This document shows positions 32,631 through 40,683 of a DNA stretch of 64,000 nucleotides, piece by piece (position 1 is the stretch's first letter; the number at the start of each line of letters is the position of its first letter). The DNA comes from Pseudomonas paralcaligenes (GTDB taxonomy: Bacteria; Pseudomonadota; Gammaproteobacteria; Pseudomonadales; Pseudomonadaceae). The stretch covers positions 171,160 through 235,159 of the forward strand of contig NZ_BPFX01000019.1 in assembly GCF_019655855.1 (NCBI RefSeq), in the 5' to 3' direction. Both the position numbers and the translations under genes were made by a program. Below the pieces are notes generated by a model. That model saw only the letters and a list, made by a program, of their open reading frames with translations, ran no database searches and had not been told where the DNA came from.

Positions 32631-33347
32631 GTGACGAATTTCAGGATCGAACAATGGCGCGCCTGGGCTCCCGGCCTGGACAGCGCAGCCGACTGGCACG
32701 CCTGGCAACAGGCCCCCTTCGCCCCGCAGGACGGCGGCGAACAGCCCGATGTCGGCTTCCTTCCGGCCCTGCAGCGCCGGCGCCTGAGCCGCCTGGCGCG
32801 GATGGCCTTCCACGTCGCCTGGCCGCTGGCCGAGGCCAACGGCCCCATGCCACTGGTGTTCGCGTCATGTCACGGGGAGACTCCACGCACCTTTGCGATC
32901 CTCGAAGACCTCGCCCGCGATGCCCCACTATCGCCGACCCAGTTCAGCCTGTCGGTGCACAACGCCATCATCGGCCTGTGGTCGATCATGCGTGGCGACA
33001 CCAGTGAAATGACCGCCCTGGCCGCCGGCGGCGACGGCCTTGAGCAGGCCCTGCTGGAGGCCACGACGCTGCTCGGCGAAGGCGCCCCGGGCGTGCTGCT
33101 GATCGTCGCCGAGGAAAATCCACCCGAGCTGTATGTCCCCTACATTGACGACGTGCCCTTCCCCTATGCCGTGGCCCTGCTGCTGCAGGCGGGCGAAGAG
33201 TGGCGACTGGACCTGACCGAGGGCAACGGCCCGCGATCCGCCTGGCCCCACGCCCTCGAACTGGTCCGCGCGCTGACGAACGGCTCGGACTCCCTGCAAC
33301 ACCACTGGAAGCGCCGGCAATGGAACTGGTCACGCATCAGGGCCTGA
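32631..33347 (+). CDS. apeC: Chain-length-factor-like ketosynthase fragment (Ketoacyl-synt_2), ApeC-like
   Basis: A 238-residue protein, about half the length of a ketosynthase, matching only its N-terminal half. PLVFASCHGETPRTFAILEDLA and TQFSLSVHNAIIGLWSIM are the thiolase-fold strands. At the active-site loop it reads TSEMTALAAGGDGLEQAL, with no nucleophilic cysteine, as expected for a chain-length factor. In studied APE systems such a protein pairs with the ketosynthase ApeO, here encoded 15 kb downstream. GTG 32631 is taken as the start; its ribosome site is weak. It is the first gene of the cluster and overlaps the acyltransferase by 28 bases. Confidence 0.78.
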   Translation: MTNFRIEQWRAWAPGLDSAADWHAWQQAPFAPQDGGEQPDVGFLPALQRRRLSRLARMAFHVAWPLAEANGPMPLVFASCHGETPRTFAILEDLARDAPLSPTQFSLSVHNAIIGLWSIMRGDTSEMTALAAGGDGLEQALLEATTLLGEGAPGVLLIVAEENPPELYVPYIDDVPFPYAVALLLQAGEEWRLDLTEGNGPRSAWPHALELVRALTNGSDSLQHHWKRRQWNWSRIRA

Positions 33348-34129
33348 GCCCGTACAGCGCGCCCTACTGGTGGCGTCTGATCGCCACCGCACTGAGCTTC
33401 ACCCTGTTCGGAGTCGGCGGTGTGCTGTTGCGCCTGGTGGTATTTCCGCTGCTGGCGCTGCTGCCGGGCGACGCCCTGGCCCACCGTACCCGCGCCCGGG
33501 CCGTGGTCAGCCGCGTCTTCTACTGGTTCGTTCAGTTCATGTTCCGCAGCGGTGTGCTGACCTACGAGGTCAAGGGTGCCGAGCGCCTGGGCCGCCCGGG
33601 GCAGATGGTGATCGCCAATCACCCCTCGCTGATCGACGTGGTGCTGCTGATCGCCTTCATCCGCGACGCCAACTGCGTGGTCAAGCAGAGTCTGTGGGAC
33701 AATCCCTGCATGCGCGGCCCGATCCGCTCTGCGGAGTACATCAGCAACAGCGGCAGCATGGACATGCTCGACGAAGCCGCCGGCGCGCTGCAGCAGGGCC
33801 AGACCCTGATCGTGTTCCCCGAGGGCACGCGCACCACCCCGGGGCAGCCGCCCGAATTCCACCGCGGCGCCGCGGCCATCGCGGTGCGCGGCGCGCGCGT
33901 CGTCACCCCGGTAGCGATCAGTGTGACGCCGTCCACACTGACCAAGGCCGAACCCTGGTACAGCATTCCGTCGCGTCGTGTCCATTTTCGCCTGCGGGTC
34001 GGAGAGGATATCGATCCGCGGCAATTCACCGAGCAGGCCCCGCTGCCGATTGCCTCGCGCAAGCTCAATGACCACCTGCATCAACACTTCATGAAGGAGC
34101 TCGCAACAGATGAGCGATCTGCAGCTTGA
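33320..34129 (+). CDS. PlsC-like acyltransferase of the APE cluster
   Basis: A 269-residue 1-acyl-glycerol-3-phosphate acyltransferase-type enzyme. A hydrophobic N-terminus (about 20-50) anchors it to the membrane. The catalytic HX4D motif is NHPSLID, and the substrate motif is FPEGTRTTPG, followed by a V-TPVAIS strand. In APE systems this class is thought to help transfer the polyene, or an acyl chain, to a lipid or glycerol carrier. It starts inside the preceding gene and overlaps the first carrier-protein gene by 20 bases. Confidence 0.88.
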   Translation: MELVTHQGLSPYSAPYWWRLIATALSFTLFGVGGVLLRLVVFPLLALLPGDALAHRTRARAVVSRVFYWFVQFMFRSGVLTYEVKGAERLGRPGQMVIANHPSLIDVVLLIAFIRDANCVVKQSLWDNPCMRGPIRSAEYISNSGSMDMLDEAAGALQQGQTLIVFPEGTRTTPGQPPEFHRGAAAIAVRGARVVTPVAISVTPSTLTKAEPWYSIPSRRVHFRLRVGEDIDPRQFTEQAPLPIASRKLNDHLHQHFMKELATDERSAA

Positions 34130-34370
34130 GATCAAGAACCTGATCATCGACGCCCTCGGCCTGGAAGACATGGCCGCCGAGGACATCGCCGCCGACCTGA
34201 CCCTGTTCGGTGAAGGCCTGGGCCTGGATTCGGTGGACGCCCTGGAACTGGGCCTGGCCCTCCAGAAGCGCTTCGGCATCAAGATCGACGCCGAGGCCAA
34301 GGACACCCGCCAACACTTCGCCAACGTGGCCAGCCTGGCGGCTTTCGTCGCCTCGAAACAGGCAGCCTGA
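34110..34370 (+). CDS. apeE: Acyl carrier protein 1 of the APE cluster
   Basis: An 86-residue acidic carrier protein. The phosphopantetheine serine lies in GLDSVDALELG (Ser about residue 40), in a canonical four-helix fold. It should carry either the aryl starter or the growing polyene. It is preceded by GGAG and begins inside the acyltransferase gene; a second carrier protein follows 11 bases later. The name follows the two-carrier arrangement of described APE clusters. Confidence 0.9.
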   Translation: MSDLQLEIKNLIIDALGLEDMAAEDIAADLTLFGEGLGLDSVDALELGLALQKRFGIKIDAEAKDTRQHFANVASLAAFVASKQAA

Positions 34371-34381
34371 GGACGTTCGCG

Positions 34382-34645
34382 ATGCAAAGCCGTGATGAGA
34401 TTTTCGCCACCCTGCGTGACGCCCTGGTGGAGCTGTTCGAGCTGGACGCCGAGCGCGTCACCCTTGAGGCCAACCTGTACGAAGACCTGGAGATCGACAG
34501 CATCGACGCCGTCGACCTGATCGACCACATTAAGCGCCAGACCGGCAAGAAGATCGCCGCCGAGGAATTCAAGGCCGTGCGCACCGTCGGCGACGTGGTC
34601 GAGGCCGTGTACCAGCTGATCGGCGCCGAAGCGGCCGCCAGCTGA
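34382..34645 (+). CDS. apeF: Acyl carrier protein 2 of the APE cluster
   Basis: An 87-residue acyl carrier protein with the serine in EIDSIDAVDLIDHI. It differs clearly from the first carrier (IDSIDAVDL against LDSVDALEL), implying separate partners, for instance one for starter loading and one for elongation. The gene lies three bases before the next one, in a tight run. Confidence 0.9.
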   Translation: MQSRDEIFATLRDALVELFELDAERVTLEANLYEDLEIDSIDAVDLIDHIKRQTGKKIAAEEFKAVRTVGDVVEAVYQLIGAEAAAS

Positions 34646-34648
34646 CCC

Positions 34649-35194
34649 ATGGGACGCCTGCTCGGCCTGCTGCTGGTGCTGGCCGGCCTGCTCTATCCGT
34701 TCGCCGTGTACTACGGGATGGAGCATCTGTCGCCGCGCCTGTTCGCCGCCCTGCTCGGCGGCCTGTGGCTCGCCCGGGCACTGAGCCAGCAGAGCAGGCC
34801 GGGTAGCCGCTGGATGGCCGGCGCCGCGCTGGCCTTCTGCGCCCTGCTCGGTGTGGCCGGCGAACCGGCGCTGCTGCGCTGGTACCCGGTGCTGCTGAAC
34901 CTGATGTTGCTGGCACTGTTCGGTCTCAGCCTGATCTACGGCCCGCCGCTGGTCGAGCGCCTGGCGCGCCTGCGCGAACCCGAGCTGCCGGCGCACGCGG
35001 TGCGCTACACGCGCAGGGTGACCGGGATCTGGGCGGGCTTCTTCCTGGTCAACGCTCTGGTGGTGGTGGCCCTGACTTTGTGGGCACCACTGGCCTGGTG
35101 GACGCTCTACACCGGGTTGATCGCCTATGCCCTGATGGGTTTGCTGTTCGCTGGAGAATGGCTGGTGCGCCAGCAAGTAAGGAGAAACGGATGA
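34649..35194 (+). CDS. Multi-span membrane protein of the APE cluster (COG4648-like)
   Basis: A 181-residue hydrophobic protein with about six membrane segments (LLGLLLVLAGLLYPFAVYYG; LFAALLGGLWLARAL; WMAGAALAFCALLGV; VLLNLMLLALFGLSLIYG; ITGIWAGFF region; ALMGLLFAGEWLV). No catalytic motif is visible. This family is found almost only in APE and related clusters and may help localise the synthase at the membrane. Its stop overlaps the ligase start by 4 bases (ATGA). Confidence 0.8.
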   Translation: MGRLLGLLLVLAGLLYPFAVYYGMEHLSPRLFAALLGGLWLARALSQQSRPGSRWMAGAALAFCALLGVAGEPALLRWYPVLLNLMLLALFGLSLIYGPPLVERLARLREPELPAHAVRYTRRVTGIWAGFFLVNALVVVALTLWAPLAWWTLYTGLIAYALMGLLFAGEWLVRQQVRRNG

Positions 35195-36708
35195 CCTGGC
35201 TGCCGCTCGCCGAGCTGCTGCTGCAACCCAAAACCGGCCGCGCCGTAGCGCTGGAGCCGGCGCTCGACCATGCCCAGTTGCACCAACGCGCCTTGTGCCT
35301 GGCCGGCGCGCTACAGGCGCGCGGTGTGCGCCGCGTGGCACTGTATCTGGAGGATGCCGGTGAGCTGGCCATCGCCCTGCTCGGCGCCTGGCGTGCCGGC
35401 GTCACGGTGCTGCTGCCAGCCGATGCCGAGGCGCAGAGCCGCCAGCGTCTGGCGGAACAGGCCGACCTCTGGCTTGATACCATCGAAGGCCTTGAGGGCG
35501 GAGCCCTGTCGCCCGCTGGCCTCGAACTCGACGCCTGCCGCCTGATCCTGTGCACCTCCGGCTCCAGTGGCGAGCCCAAGCTGATCGACAAGTCCCTGCG
35601 CCAGCTGGCCAACGAGGTCGAGGCCCTGGAGCGGCTGTGGGGCGCCGGCCTGGTCGGCGCGACCATCCTCGGCAGCGTCGCCGCTCAGCACATCTACGGC
35701 CTGCTGTTCCGCGTGCTCTGGCCGCTGTGCGCCGGCCGCCCGCTCTGGCGCCGCGCACTGCCCTTCCCCGAGGATCTGCAGCGCGAGAGCCTGGGCCAGC
35801 CGGCCTTCGCCTGGGTCGCCAGCCCTGCTCTGCTCAAGCGCATGGGCGACAACCTCGACTGGCAGGCTTTGGGTTCGGTACGCCGGGTGTTTTCCTCCGG
35901 CGGCGCGCTGCCGGCAGACGTTTCCGCTGAGCTGGGCGAGCAGCTGGGCCAGCGCCCCACCGAGATCTACGGCAGCTCCGAGACCGGCGGCATCGCCTGG
36001 CGCCAGGGCGGCGAGTTGTGGCAGCCCTTCCCCGGCGTTGAGCTGAGCCTGAACGACGAAGGCGCCCTGCGCATCGCCTCGCCCTACCTGCCGAACGGAT
36101 ACATCGAGCAGAGCGCGGACGCCGCCGAGCTGCAGGCCGATGGCCGCTTCGCGTTGCGCGGACGGCTGGATCGCATCGTCAAGCTGGAAGAGAAGCGCAT
36201 TTCCCTGCCCATGCTGGAGCGGGTACTGATCACCCATGAGTGGGTGGCCGACGCCCGCCTCGGCGTGATCCAGGAAGGCCGCGCCTTCCTTGGCGCCCTG
36301 CTGGCGCTGAGCCCGACGGGCCTGCAAGCTCTGCGCAACCAAGGTCGAAAGGTGCTTGTCGCCGCCCTGCGCCAGCATCTGGTTGGCCACTGCGAGACCA
36401 TCGCCCTGCCACGGCGCTGGCGCCTGCTGTTGGAGCTGCCCTACAACAGCCAGGGCAAGCTGGCCCAAGCCAGGATCGACGAGCTGGTCGCTGCACCACG
36501 GCCCACTCTGATCGAACCGCACAAGACCGAGCGAGTGGGCGACGAGTGGCACTTGGAACTGGACGTTTTGCCGGACCTGGCGCACTTCACCGGCCACTTC
36601 CCGCGGACCCCGGTACTGCCCGGCGTGGTACAGGTCGATTGGGCCCAACAGTTGCCCGCCAGCTTATCGTCGAGCTGCCGCCACGCTTCTGCGGTATGGA
36701 AGTGCTGA
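35191..36708 (+). CDS. apeH: Aryl acid AMP-ligase fused to a dehydratase domain, frameshifted at the end
   Basis: The 505-residue readable product begins as an adenylate-forming ligase. The P-loop CTSGSSGEPK is at 121-130; later come YGSSETGG, the hinge region RGRLDRIVKLEEKR, and the catalytic-lysine motif LPYNSQGKLAQ. It should activate the aryl acid made by the ammonia lyase and load it on a carrier protein. From about residue 445 a hotdog dehydratase domain follows (HFTGHFPRTPVLPGVVQVDWA). At L488 (36652-36654) the reading departs into 17 unrelated residues and stops. The continuation is intact in the next frame to 36854, so an unbroken gene would encode about 554 residues. The cause is either a real one-base loss or a sequencing error. 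Confidence 0.85.
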   Translation: MTWLPLAELLLQPKTGRAVALEPALDHAQLHQRALCLAGALQARGVRRVALYLEDAGELAIALLGAWRAGVTVLLPADAEAQSRQRLAEQADLWLDTIEGLEGGALSPAGLELDACRLILCTSGSSGEPKLIDKSLRQLANEVEALERLWGAGLVGATILGSVAAQHIYGLLFRVLWPLCAGRPLWRRALPFPEDLQRESLGQPAFAWVASPALLKRMGDNLDWQALGSVRRVFSSGGALPADVSAELGEQLGQRPTEIYGSSETGGIAWRQGGELWQPFPGVELSLNDEGALRIASPYLPNGYIEQSADAAELQADGRFALRGRLDRIVKLEEKRISLPMLERVLITHEWVADARLGVIQEGRAFLGALLALSPTGLQALRNQGRKVLVAALRQHLVGHCETIALPRRWRLLLELPYNSQGKLAQARIDELVAAPRPTLIEPHKTERVGDEWHLELDVLPDLAHFTGHFPRTPVLPGVVQVDWAQQLPASLSSSCRHASAVWKC

Positions 36709-36854
36709 AGTTCCAGCAACTGGTACGCCCCGGCGACCGCCTGCAGCTGACCCTGCGTTTCGACGCCGAGCGCGGCAAGCTGTACTTCTCCTTCCGCAAC
36801 GGCGAGGCGGCCTGTTCTTCCGGGCGCATCCTGCTGGGGGCCGCCAGTGCATAA
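36655..36854 (+). pseudogene. Out-of-frame C-terminal half of the ApeI-like dehydratase domain
   Basis: In the frame shifted by one base, residues ARQLIVELPPRF, CGMEVLKFQQLVRPGDR and LYFSFRNGEAACSSGRILLG complete the hotdog fold begun at the end of the ligase. Inserting one base (a G would give CAGTTGGCCCGCCAG) at 36652-36657 restores a smooth ...DWAQQLARQLIVEL... junction. It has no start codon or ribosome site of its own. Confidence 0.8.
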
Positions 36855-36887
36855 GGCAGGCATACATCCCCGCACTGCTTCATCCTG

Positions 36888-36973
36888 CCGTCATCCCCGC
36901 GAAGGCGGGGATCCAGTGAGCAGGCAGATCGGTGCAGGCCTGATCTGGATTCCCGCCTGCGCGGGAATGACGG
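36888..36973. repeat. Inverted pair of CGTCATTCCCGCGAAGGCGGGAATCCAG-type repeats
   Basis: CCGTCATCCCCGCGAAGGCG continuing into GGGATCCAG (36888-36916) faces CTGGATTCCCGCCTGCGCGG continuing into GAATGACGG (36945-36973). Each half is itself a small palindrome, and the pair can fold into one long hairpin. This repeat type is widespread in proteobacteria. Here it lies inside the APE cluster between the broken ligase-dehydratase and the glycosyltransferase, 10 bases before the latter's start. Confidence 0.85.
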
Positions 36974-36982
36974 AGTAAGGAA

Positions 36983-37732
36983 ATGACGACTCTGTCCATA
37001 CATAACCCCTGCGCCGTCATCCCGGTGTACAACCACGAGCACGCCCTGCCCGTGGTGGTCACCGCGCTGCATGCGGCCGGCCTGCCCTGCGTGCTGGTGG
37101 ACGATGCCTCCAGCGCGGAATGTGCGGCGGTGATGGACGCGCTGGCCAGACAGGCGAACACCCATCTGGTGCGCCTGCCGCTCAACCAGGGCAAGGGCGG
37201 TGCGGTCATGGCCGGCCTGCGCGAGGCGCAGCGCCTGGGCTTTTCCCACGCCCTGCAAGTGGACGCAGACGGCCAGCACGACCTGGCCGATATCGCCACC
37301 TTCCTCGCCACCTCCCGCACACACCCGCAGGCCTTGGTCTGCGGCTATCCGCAGTACGACGCCAGCGTGCCCAAAAGCCGCCTCTACGCCCGCTACCTGA
37401 CCCACGTCTGGGTGTGGATCAACAGCCTGTCGCTGTCGATCCGCGACGCCATGTGCGGCTTTCGCGTCTACCCGCTGCCAGCCACGGTGGCGCTGATCGA
37501 CTCCGCTGCCCTCGGCCGGCGCATGGACTTCGACCCGGAAATCCTGGTGCGCCTGGCCTGGCGCAACCAGCCGATGCAATGGCTGCCGACCAAGGTGCAC
37601 TACCCGCTCGACGGCCTGTCGCACTTCCGCCTGCTGCACGACAACGTGCTGATCTCCAAGATGCACGCCAAGCTGTTCTTCGGCATGATCCCGCGCGCGC
37701 CGCTGATCCTCTGGCGCAGGTGGCGCGGATGA
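36983..37732 (+). CDS. Family 2 glycosyltransferase of the APE cluster
   Basis: A 249-residue GT-A glycosyltransferase resembling dolichol-phosphate mannosyl/undecaprenyl-phosphate sugar transferases. VIPVYNHEHALPVVVTAL opens the nucleotide-binding fold, LVDDASS and LQVDADGQHD hold the metal-binding acidic residues, and DAMCGFRVYPL lies in the acceptor region. It probably adds a sugar to the polyene or its lipid carrier. Its stop overlaps the following acyltransferase start (ATGA); in some APE systems the two occur as one fused protein. Confidence 0.87.
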   Translation: MTTLSIHNPCAVIPVYNHEHALPVVVTALHAAGLPCVLVDDASSAECAAVMDALARQANTHLVRLPLNQGKGGAVMAGLREAQRLGFSHALQVDADGQHDLADIATFLATSRTHPQALVCGYPQYDASVPKSRLYARYLTHVWVWINSLSLSIRDAMCGFRVYPLPATVALIDSAALGRRMDFDPEILVRLAWRNQPMQWLPTKVHYPLDGLSHFRLLHDNVLISKMHAKLFFGMIPRAPLILWRRWRG

Positions 37733-38661
37733 ACGCCCGGAGAACCGAACACTGGGCCGGCCAGCGCGAGCGCGGCAGCTTCCTGCTGATGAAGTTTACC
37801 GCCGGCGCCGTGCGCCTGCTCGGCCGCCGCGCCCTGACCCCGCTGCTGTACGCCATCGTCCTGTACTTCTTCGTGTGCGGCCGCCAGGCCCGACGCAGCA
37901 TCCATCAGTATCAGTGCAACCTGGCCGCCTGGAGCGGCCGCGCCGAGCTGTCTCCACGCTTCGGCTCGGTGTTCGCCCAGTTCATGGCGTTCGCCGAAGC
38001 CCTGCTGGACAAGCTCGACGTGTGGAACGGCCGCCTCGGCCTGAACAAGATCACCCTGGTCGACCCCCACTGCGTTCGTGAACGCATGCACCTCGAAGCG
38101 CGCGGGCAGATGCTGGTCGGCGCCCACCTGGGCAACCTCGAGGTCTGCCGCGCCCTGGCCGAGCTGGGCGAGAAAGTGCAGATGAACGTGCTGGTGCACA
38201 CCAAGCACGCCGAGCAGTTCAACCGCCTGCTGGGTGAGGCTGGCGCCAGCCACCTGCGGCTGATCCAGGTCAGCGAGCTGGACGCAGCGATCATGCTGCA
38301 GCTGTCCGAACGCCTGGAGCGTGGCGAGTGGCTGGCCATCGCCGGCGACCGGGTATCGCTGCACGGCGGGCGCAACGTCACGGTGGACTTCCTCGGCCAT
38401 CCGGCTGCCTTCCCCCAGGGCCCCTGGCTATTGGCCGGGCTCCTGCAGTGCCCCGCCAATCTGATGAGCTGCCTGAAGATCGACGGCCACTATCAGCTGA
38501 CCCTCGAGCCCTTCGCCGAATGCGTGCAATGGACGCGCCGGGAGCGCGACGAGGTGATCCGCGGCTGGGTACAACGCTATGCCGAGCGTCTTGGCGAACG
38601 CTGCCTGAACGCTCCGCGGCAATGGTTCAACTTCTACCCGTTCTGGAAAGCACATGATTGA
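37729..38661 (+). CDS. LpxL/HtrB-like lipid acyltransferase of the APE cluster
   Basis: A 310-residue lysophospholipid acyltransferase-family protein. An N-terminal membrane segment (ALTPLLYAIVLYFFVCG) precedes the catalytic LVGAHLGNLE, with His and Glu spaced HX4E as in late lipid A acyltransferases. Further on are LAIAGDRVSLHGGRNVTVDFLG and FPQGPWLLA. It likely attaches an acyl group, possibly the polyene itself, to a glycosylated anchor. It is coupled to the glycosyltransferase and overlaps the ammonia lyase by 8 bases. Confidence 0.87.
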   Translation: MNARRTEHWAGQRERGSFLLMKFTAGAVRLLGRRALTPLLYAIVLYFFVCGRQARRSIHQYQCNLAAWSGRAELSPRFGSVFAQFMAFAEALLDKLDVWNGRLGLNKITLVDPHCVRERMHLEARGQMLVGAHLGNLEVCRALAELGEKVQMNVLVHTKHAEQFNRLLGEAGASHLRLIQVSELDAAIMLQLSERLERGEWLAIAGDRVSLHGGRNVTVDFLGHPAAFPQGPWLLAGLLQCPANLMSCLKIDGHYQLTLEPFAECVQWTRRERDEVIRGWVQRYAERLGERCLNAPRQWFNFYPFWKAHD

Positions 38662-40183
38662 CCACGTGACCTTCGGCGAAGCGCCGCTGACCATCGAGCA
38701 GGTGGTCGCCCTGGCCAGCCGCAACGCCCGCGCCCAGCTGCAGGGCGATGCCGCCTGGCGTGATAAGATCGCCAAGGGCGCGCGCTTCCTCGACACCCTG
38801 CTGGACAAGGAAGGCGTGATCTACGGCGTCACCACCGGCTACGGCGACTCCTGTGTGGTGGCCGTGCCGCTGCACCAGGTCGAGGCCCTGCCCCGGCACC
38901 TGTTCACCTTCCACGGCTGCGGCCTGGGCAAGCTGCTCGACGAGGCCAGCACCCGCGCCGTGCTGGCCGCGCGCCTGCAGTCGCTGTGCCACGGCGTGTC
39001 GGGCGTGCGCGTGGAGCTGTTGGAACGCCTGCAGGCCTTCCTCGAACACGACGTGCTGCCGCTGATCCCGGAAGAAGGCTCGGTCGGCGCCAGCGGCGAC
39101 CTGACCCCGCTGTCCTATGTCGCCGCCACCCTCAGCGGTGAGCGCGAGGTGCTGTACAAGGGCGAACGGCGCAGCTCGGCGGACGTGCACAAAGAACTCG
39201 GCTGGACACCGCTGACCCTGCGCCCGAAAGAAGCGCTGGCACTGATGAACGGCACCGCGGTGATGACTGCCCTGGCCTGTCTGGCCTATTCCCGCGCCGA
39301 CTACCTGCTGCAACTGGCCACCCGCATCACCGCGCTCAACGTGGTGGCGCTGGAGGGCAACCCGGAACACTTCGACGAACGCCTGTTCGCCGCCAAGCCG
39401 CACCCGGGCCAGACCCAGGTCGCCACCTGGCTGCGCCAGGACCTGGCCGTGGCCGAGCCGCTGCCGCCGCTGCACCGCCTGCAGGACCGCTACTCGCTGC
39501 GCTGCGCGCCGCACGTGCTCGGCGTGCTGGCCGACAGCCTGGGCTTGCTGCGCCAGTTCATCGAGATCGAACTGAACAGCGCAAACGACAACCCGCTGTT
39601 CGACGCCGAGACCGAGCGCACCCTGCACGGCGGCCACTTCTACGGCGGGCACATCGCCTTCGCCATGGACAGCCTGAAGAACCTGGTCGGCAACGTCGCC
39701 GACCTGCTCGACCGCCAGCTCGCCCTGCTGGTCGACACCCGCTACAACCACGGCCTGCCGAGCAACCTGTCCGGCGCCCCGGCGGAGACCGCGATGATCA
39801 ACCACGGCTTCAAGGCCGTGCAGATCGGCACCAGCGCCTGGACCGCCGAAGCGCTGAAGAACACCCTGCCGGCCAGCGTGTTCTCGCGCTCCACCGAGTG
39901 CCACAACCAGGACAAGGTGAGCATGGGCACCATCGCCGCGCGCGACGCCCTGCGCAGCCTGGAGCTGACCGAGCAGGTCGCCGCCGCCACCCTGCTGGCC
40001 GCCAACCAGGGCGTTTGGCTGCGCGAGCGCGCCGGCAAGCAGGACATCCCCGCGCCGCTGGCCGCCATGCGCGCACAGCTGGCCGAGGACTTCCCGCCGG
40101 TGATCGAGGACCGCGCCCTGGAAGGCGAGCTGCGCCTGTGCCTGGAGCGCATCCGCAGCCGCCATTGGGGGCTGTATGCATAA
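38654..40183 (+). CDS. Aromatic amino acid ammonia lyase (HAL/PAL/TAL family)
   Basis: A 509-residue lyase with the MIO cofactor tripeptide Ala146-Ser147-Gly148 in GSVGASGDLTPLS. Catalytic Tyr58 lies in YGVTTGYG, and conserved NDNPLFD and EAGxxG-like QDKVSMGTIAAR segments are in place. The selectivity region reads LFTFHGCGLG. In this cluster it most likely removes ammonia from tyrosine (or phenylalanine) to give 4-coumarate or cinnamate, the aryl starter. Histidine use is less likely, because no hut genes are near. Many APE clusters instead draw 4-hydroxybenzoate from chorismate. Confidence 0.9.
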   Translation: MIDHVTFGEAPLTIEQVVALASRNARAQLQGDAAWRDKIAKGARFLDTLLDKEGVIYGVTTGYGDSCVVAVPLHQVEALPRHLFTFHGCGLGKLLDEASTRAVLAARLQSLCHGVSGVRVELLERLQAFLEHDVLPLIPEEGSVGASGDLTPLSYVAATLSGEREVLYKGERRSSADVHKELGWTPLTLRPKEALALMNGTAVMTALACLAYSRADYLLQLATRITALNVVALEGNPEHFDERLFAAKPHPGQTQVATWLRQDLAVAEPLPPLHRLQDRYSLRCAPHVLGVLADSLGLLRQFIEIELNSANDNPLFDAETERTLHGGHFYGGHIAFAMDSLKNLVGNVADLLDRQLALLVDTRYNHGLPSNLSGAPAETAMINHGFKAVQIGTSAWTAEALKNTLPASVFSRSTECHNQDKVSMGTIAARDALRSLELTEQVAAATLLAANQGVWLRERAGKQDIPAPLAAMRAQLAEDFPPVIEDRALEGELRLCLERIRSRHWGLYA

Positions 40184-40193
40184 CGTCTCTTGT

Positions 40194-40244
40194 GTAGGGC
40201 GGGTGCAACCCGCGTTGGCCGTTCGCGGGTTTCACCCGCCCTAC
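40194..40244. repeat. Dispersed palindrome, GTAGGGCGGGTG family, complete copy
   Basis: GTAGGGCGGGTGCAACCCGCG (40194-40214) faces CGCGGGTTTCACCCGCCCTAC (40224-40244), with one mismatch between arms. It fills the space between the ammonia lyase and the thioesterase and ends 13 bases before the latter's ATG. Confidence 0.85.
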
Positions 40245-40257
40245 GGGAGTCTTCATC

Positions 40258-40683
40258 ATGCGTAAGGAAGGCGTGCTGCAGGCGGAGATCGAGATCCTCG
40301 TGCCGTTCTTCGACGTGGACATGATGGAGGTGGTCTGGCACGGCCACTACGTGAAGTATTTCGAGGAGGCGCGCTGCGCCCTGCTCGACAAGCTGGGGCA
40401 CAACTACCGGCAGATGCGCGATGCGGGCTATGCCTGGCCGATCATCGATCTGCAGGTGCGTTATATCCGTGGAGCGCAGTTCGGCCAGCGCATCAGGGTG
40501 CGCGCCGATCTGGTGGAGTGGGAGAACCGGCTGAAGATCAACTACCTGATCACCGACATCACTACCGGTGAGCGCATGACCCGCGGCAGCAGCGTGCAGG
40601 TGGCGGTGGAGATCGCCACGCGGGAGATGCTGCTAGCCTCGCCGAAGGTATTTGTTGAGGCGGTGGAGAGGGTACTGTCGTGA
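40258..40683 (+). CDS. Acyl-CoA thioesterase-like hotdog protein (4HBT type) of the APE cluster
   Basis: A 141-residue hotdog protein. The motif FFDVDMMEVVWHGHYVKYFEEAR is the 4-hydroxybenzoyl-CoA thioesterase-type active-site helix, with Asp and the VWHGxY segment. It likely trims or releases acyl intermediates, or edits misloaded carrier proteins. Described APE clusters have a thioesterase at this place (ApeK). The downstream gene is 710 bases away because of a nested repeat block. Confidence 0.88.
   Translation: MRKEGVLQAEIEILVPFFDVDMMEVVWHGHYVKYFEEARCALLDKLGHNYRQMRDAGYAWPIIDLQVRYIRGAQFGQRIRVRADLVEWENRLKINYLITDITTGERMTRGSSVQVAVEIATREMLLASPKVFVEAVERVLS

Noticed and set aside
33164..35341. 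725-codon minus-strand frame across carrier protein genes
   Set aside because: It covers five well-supported genes on the other strand and contains no recognisable motif.
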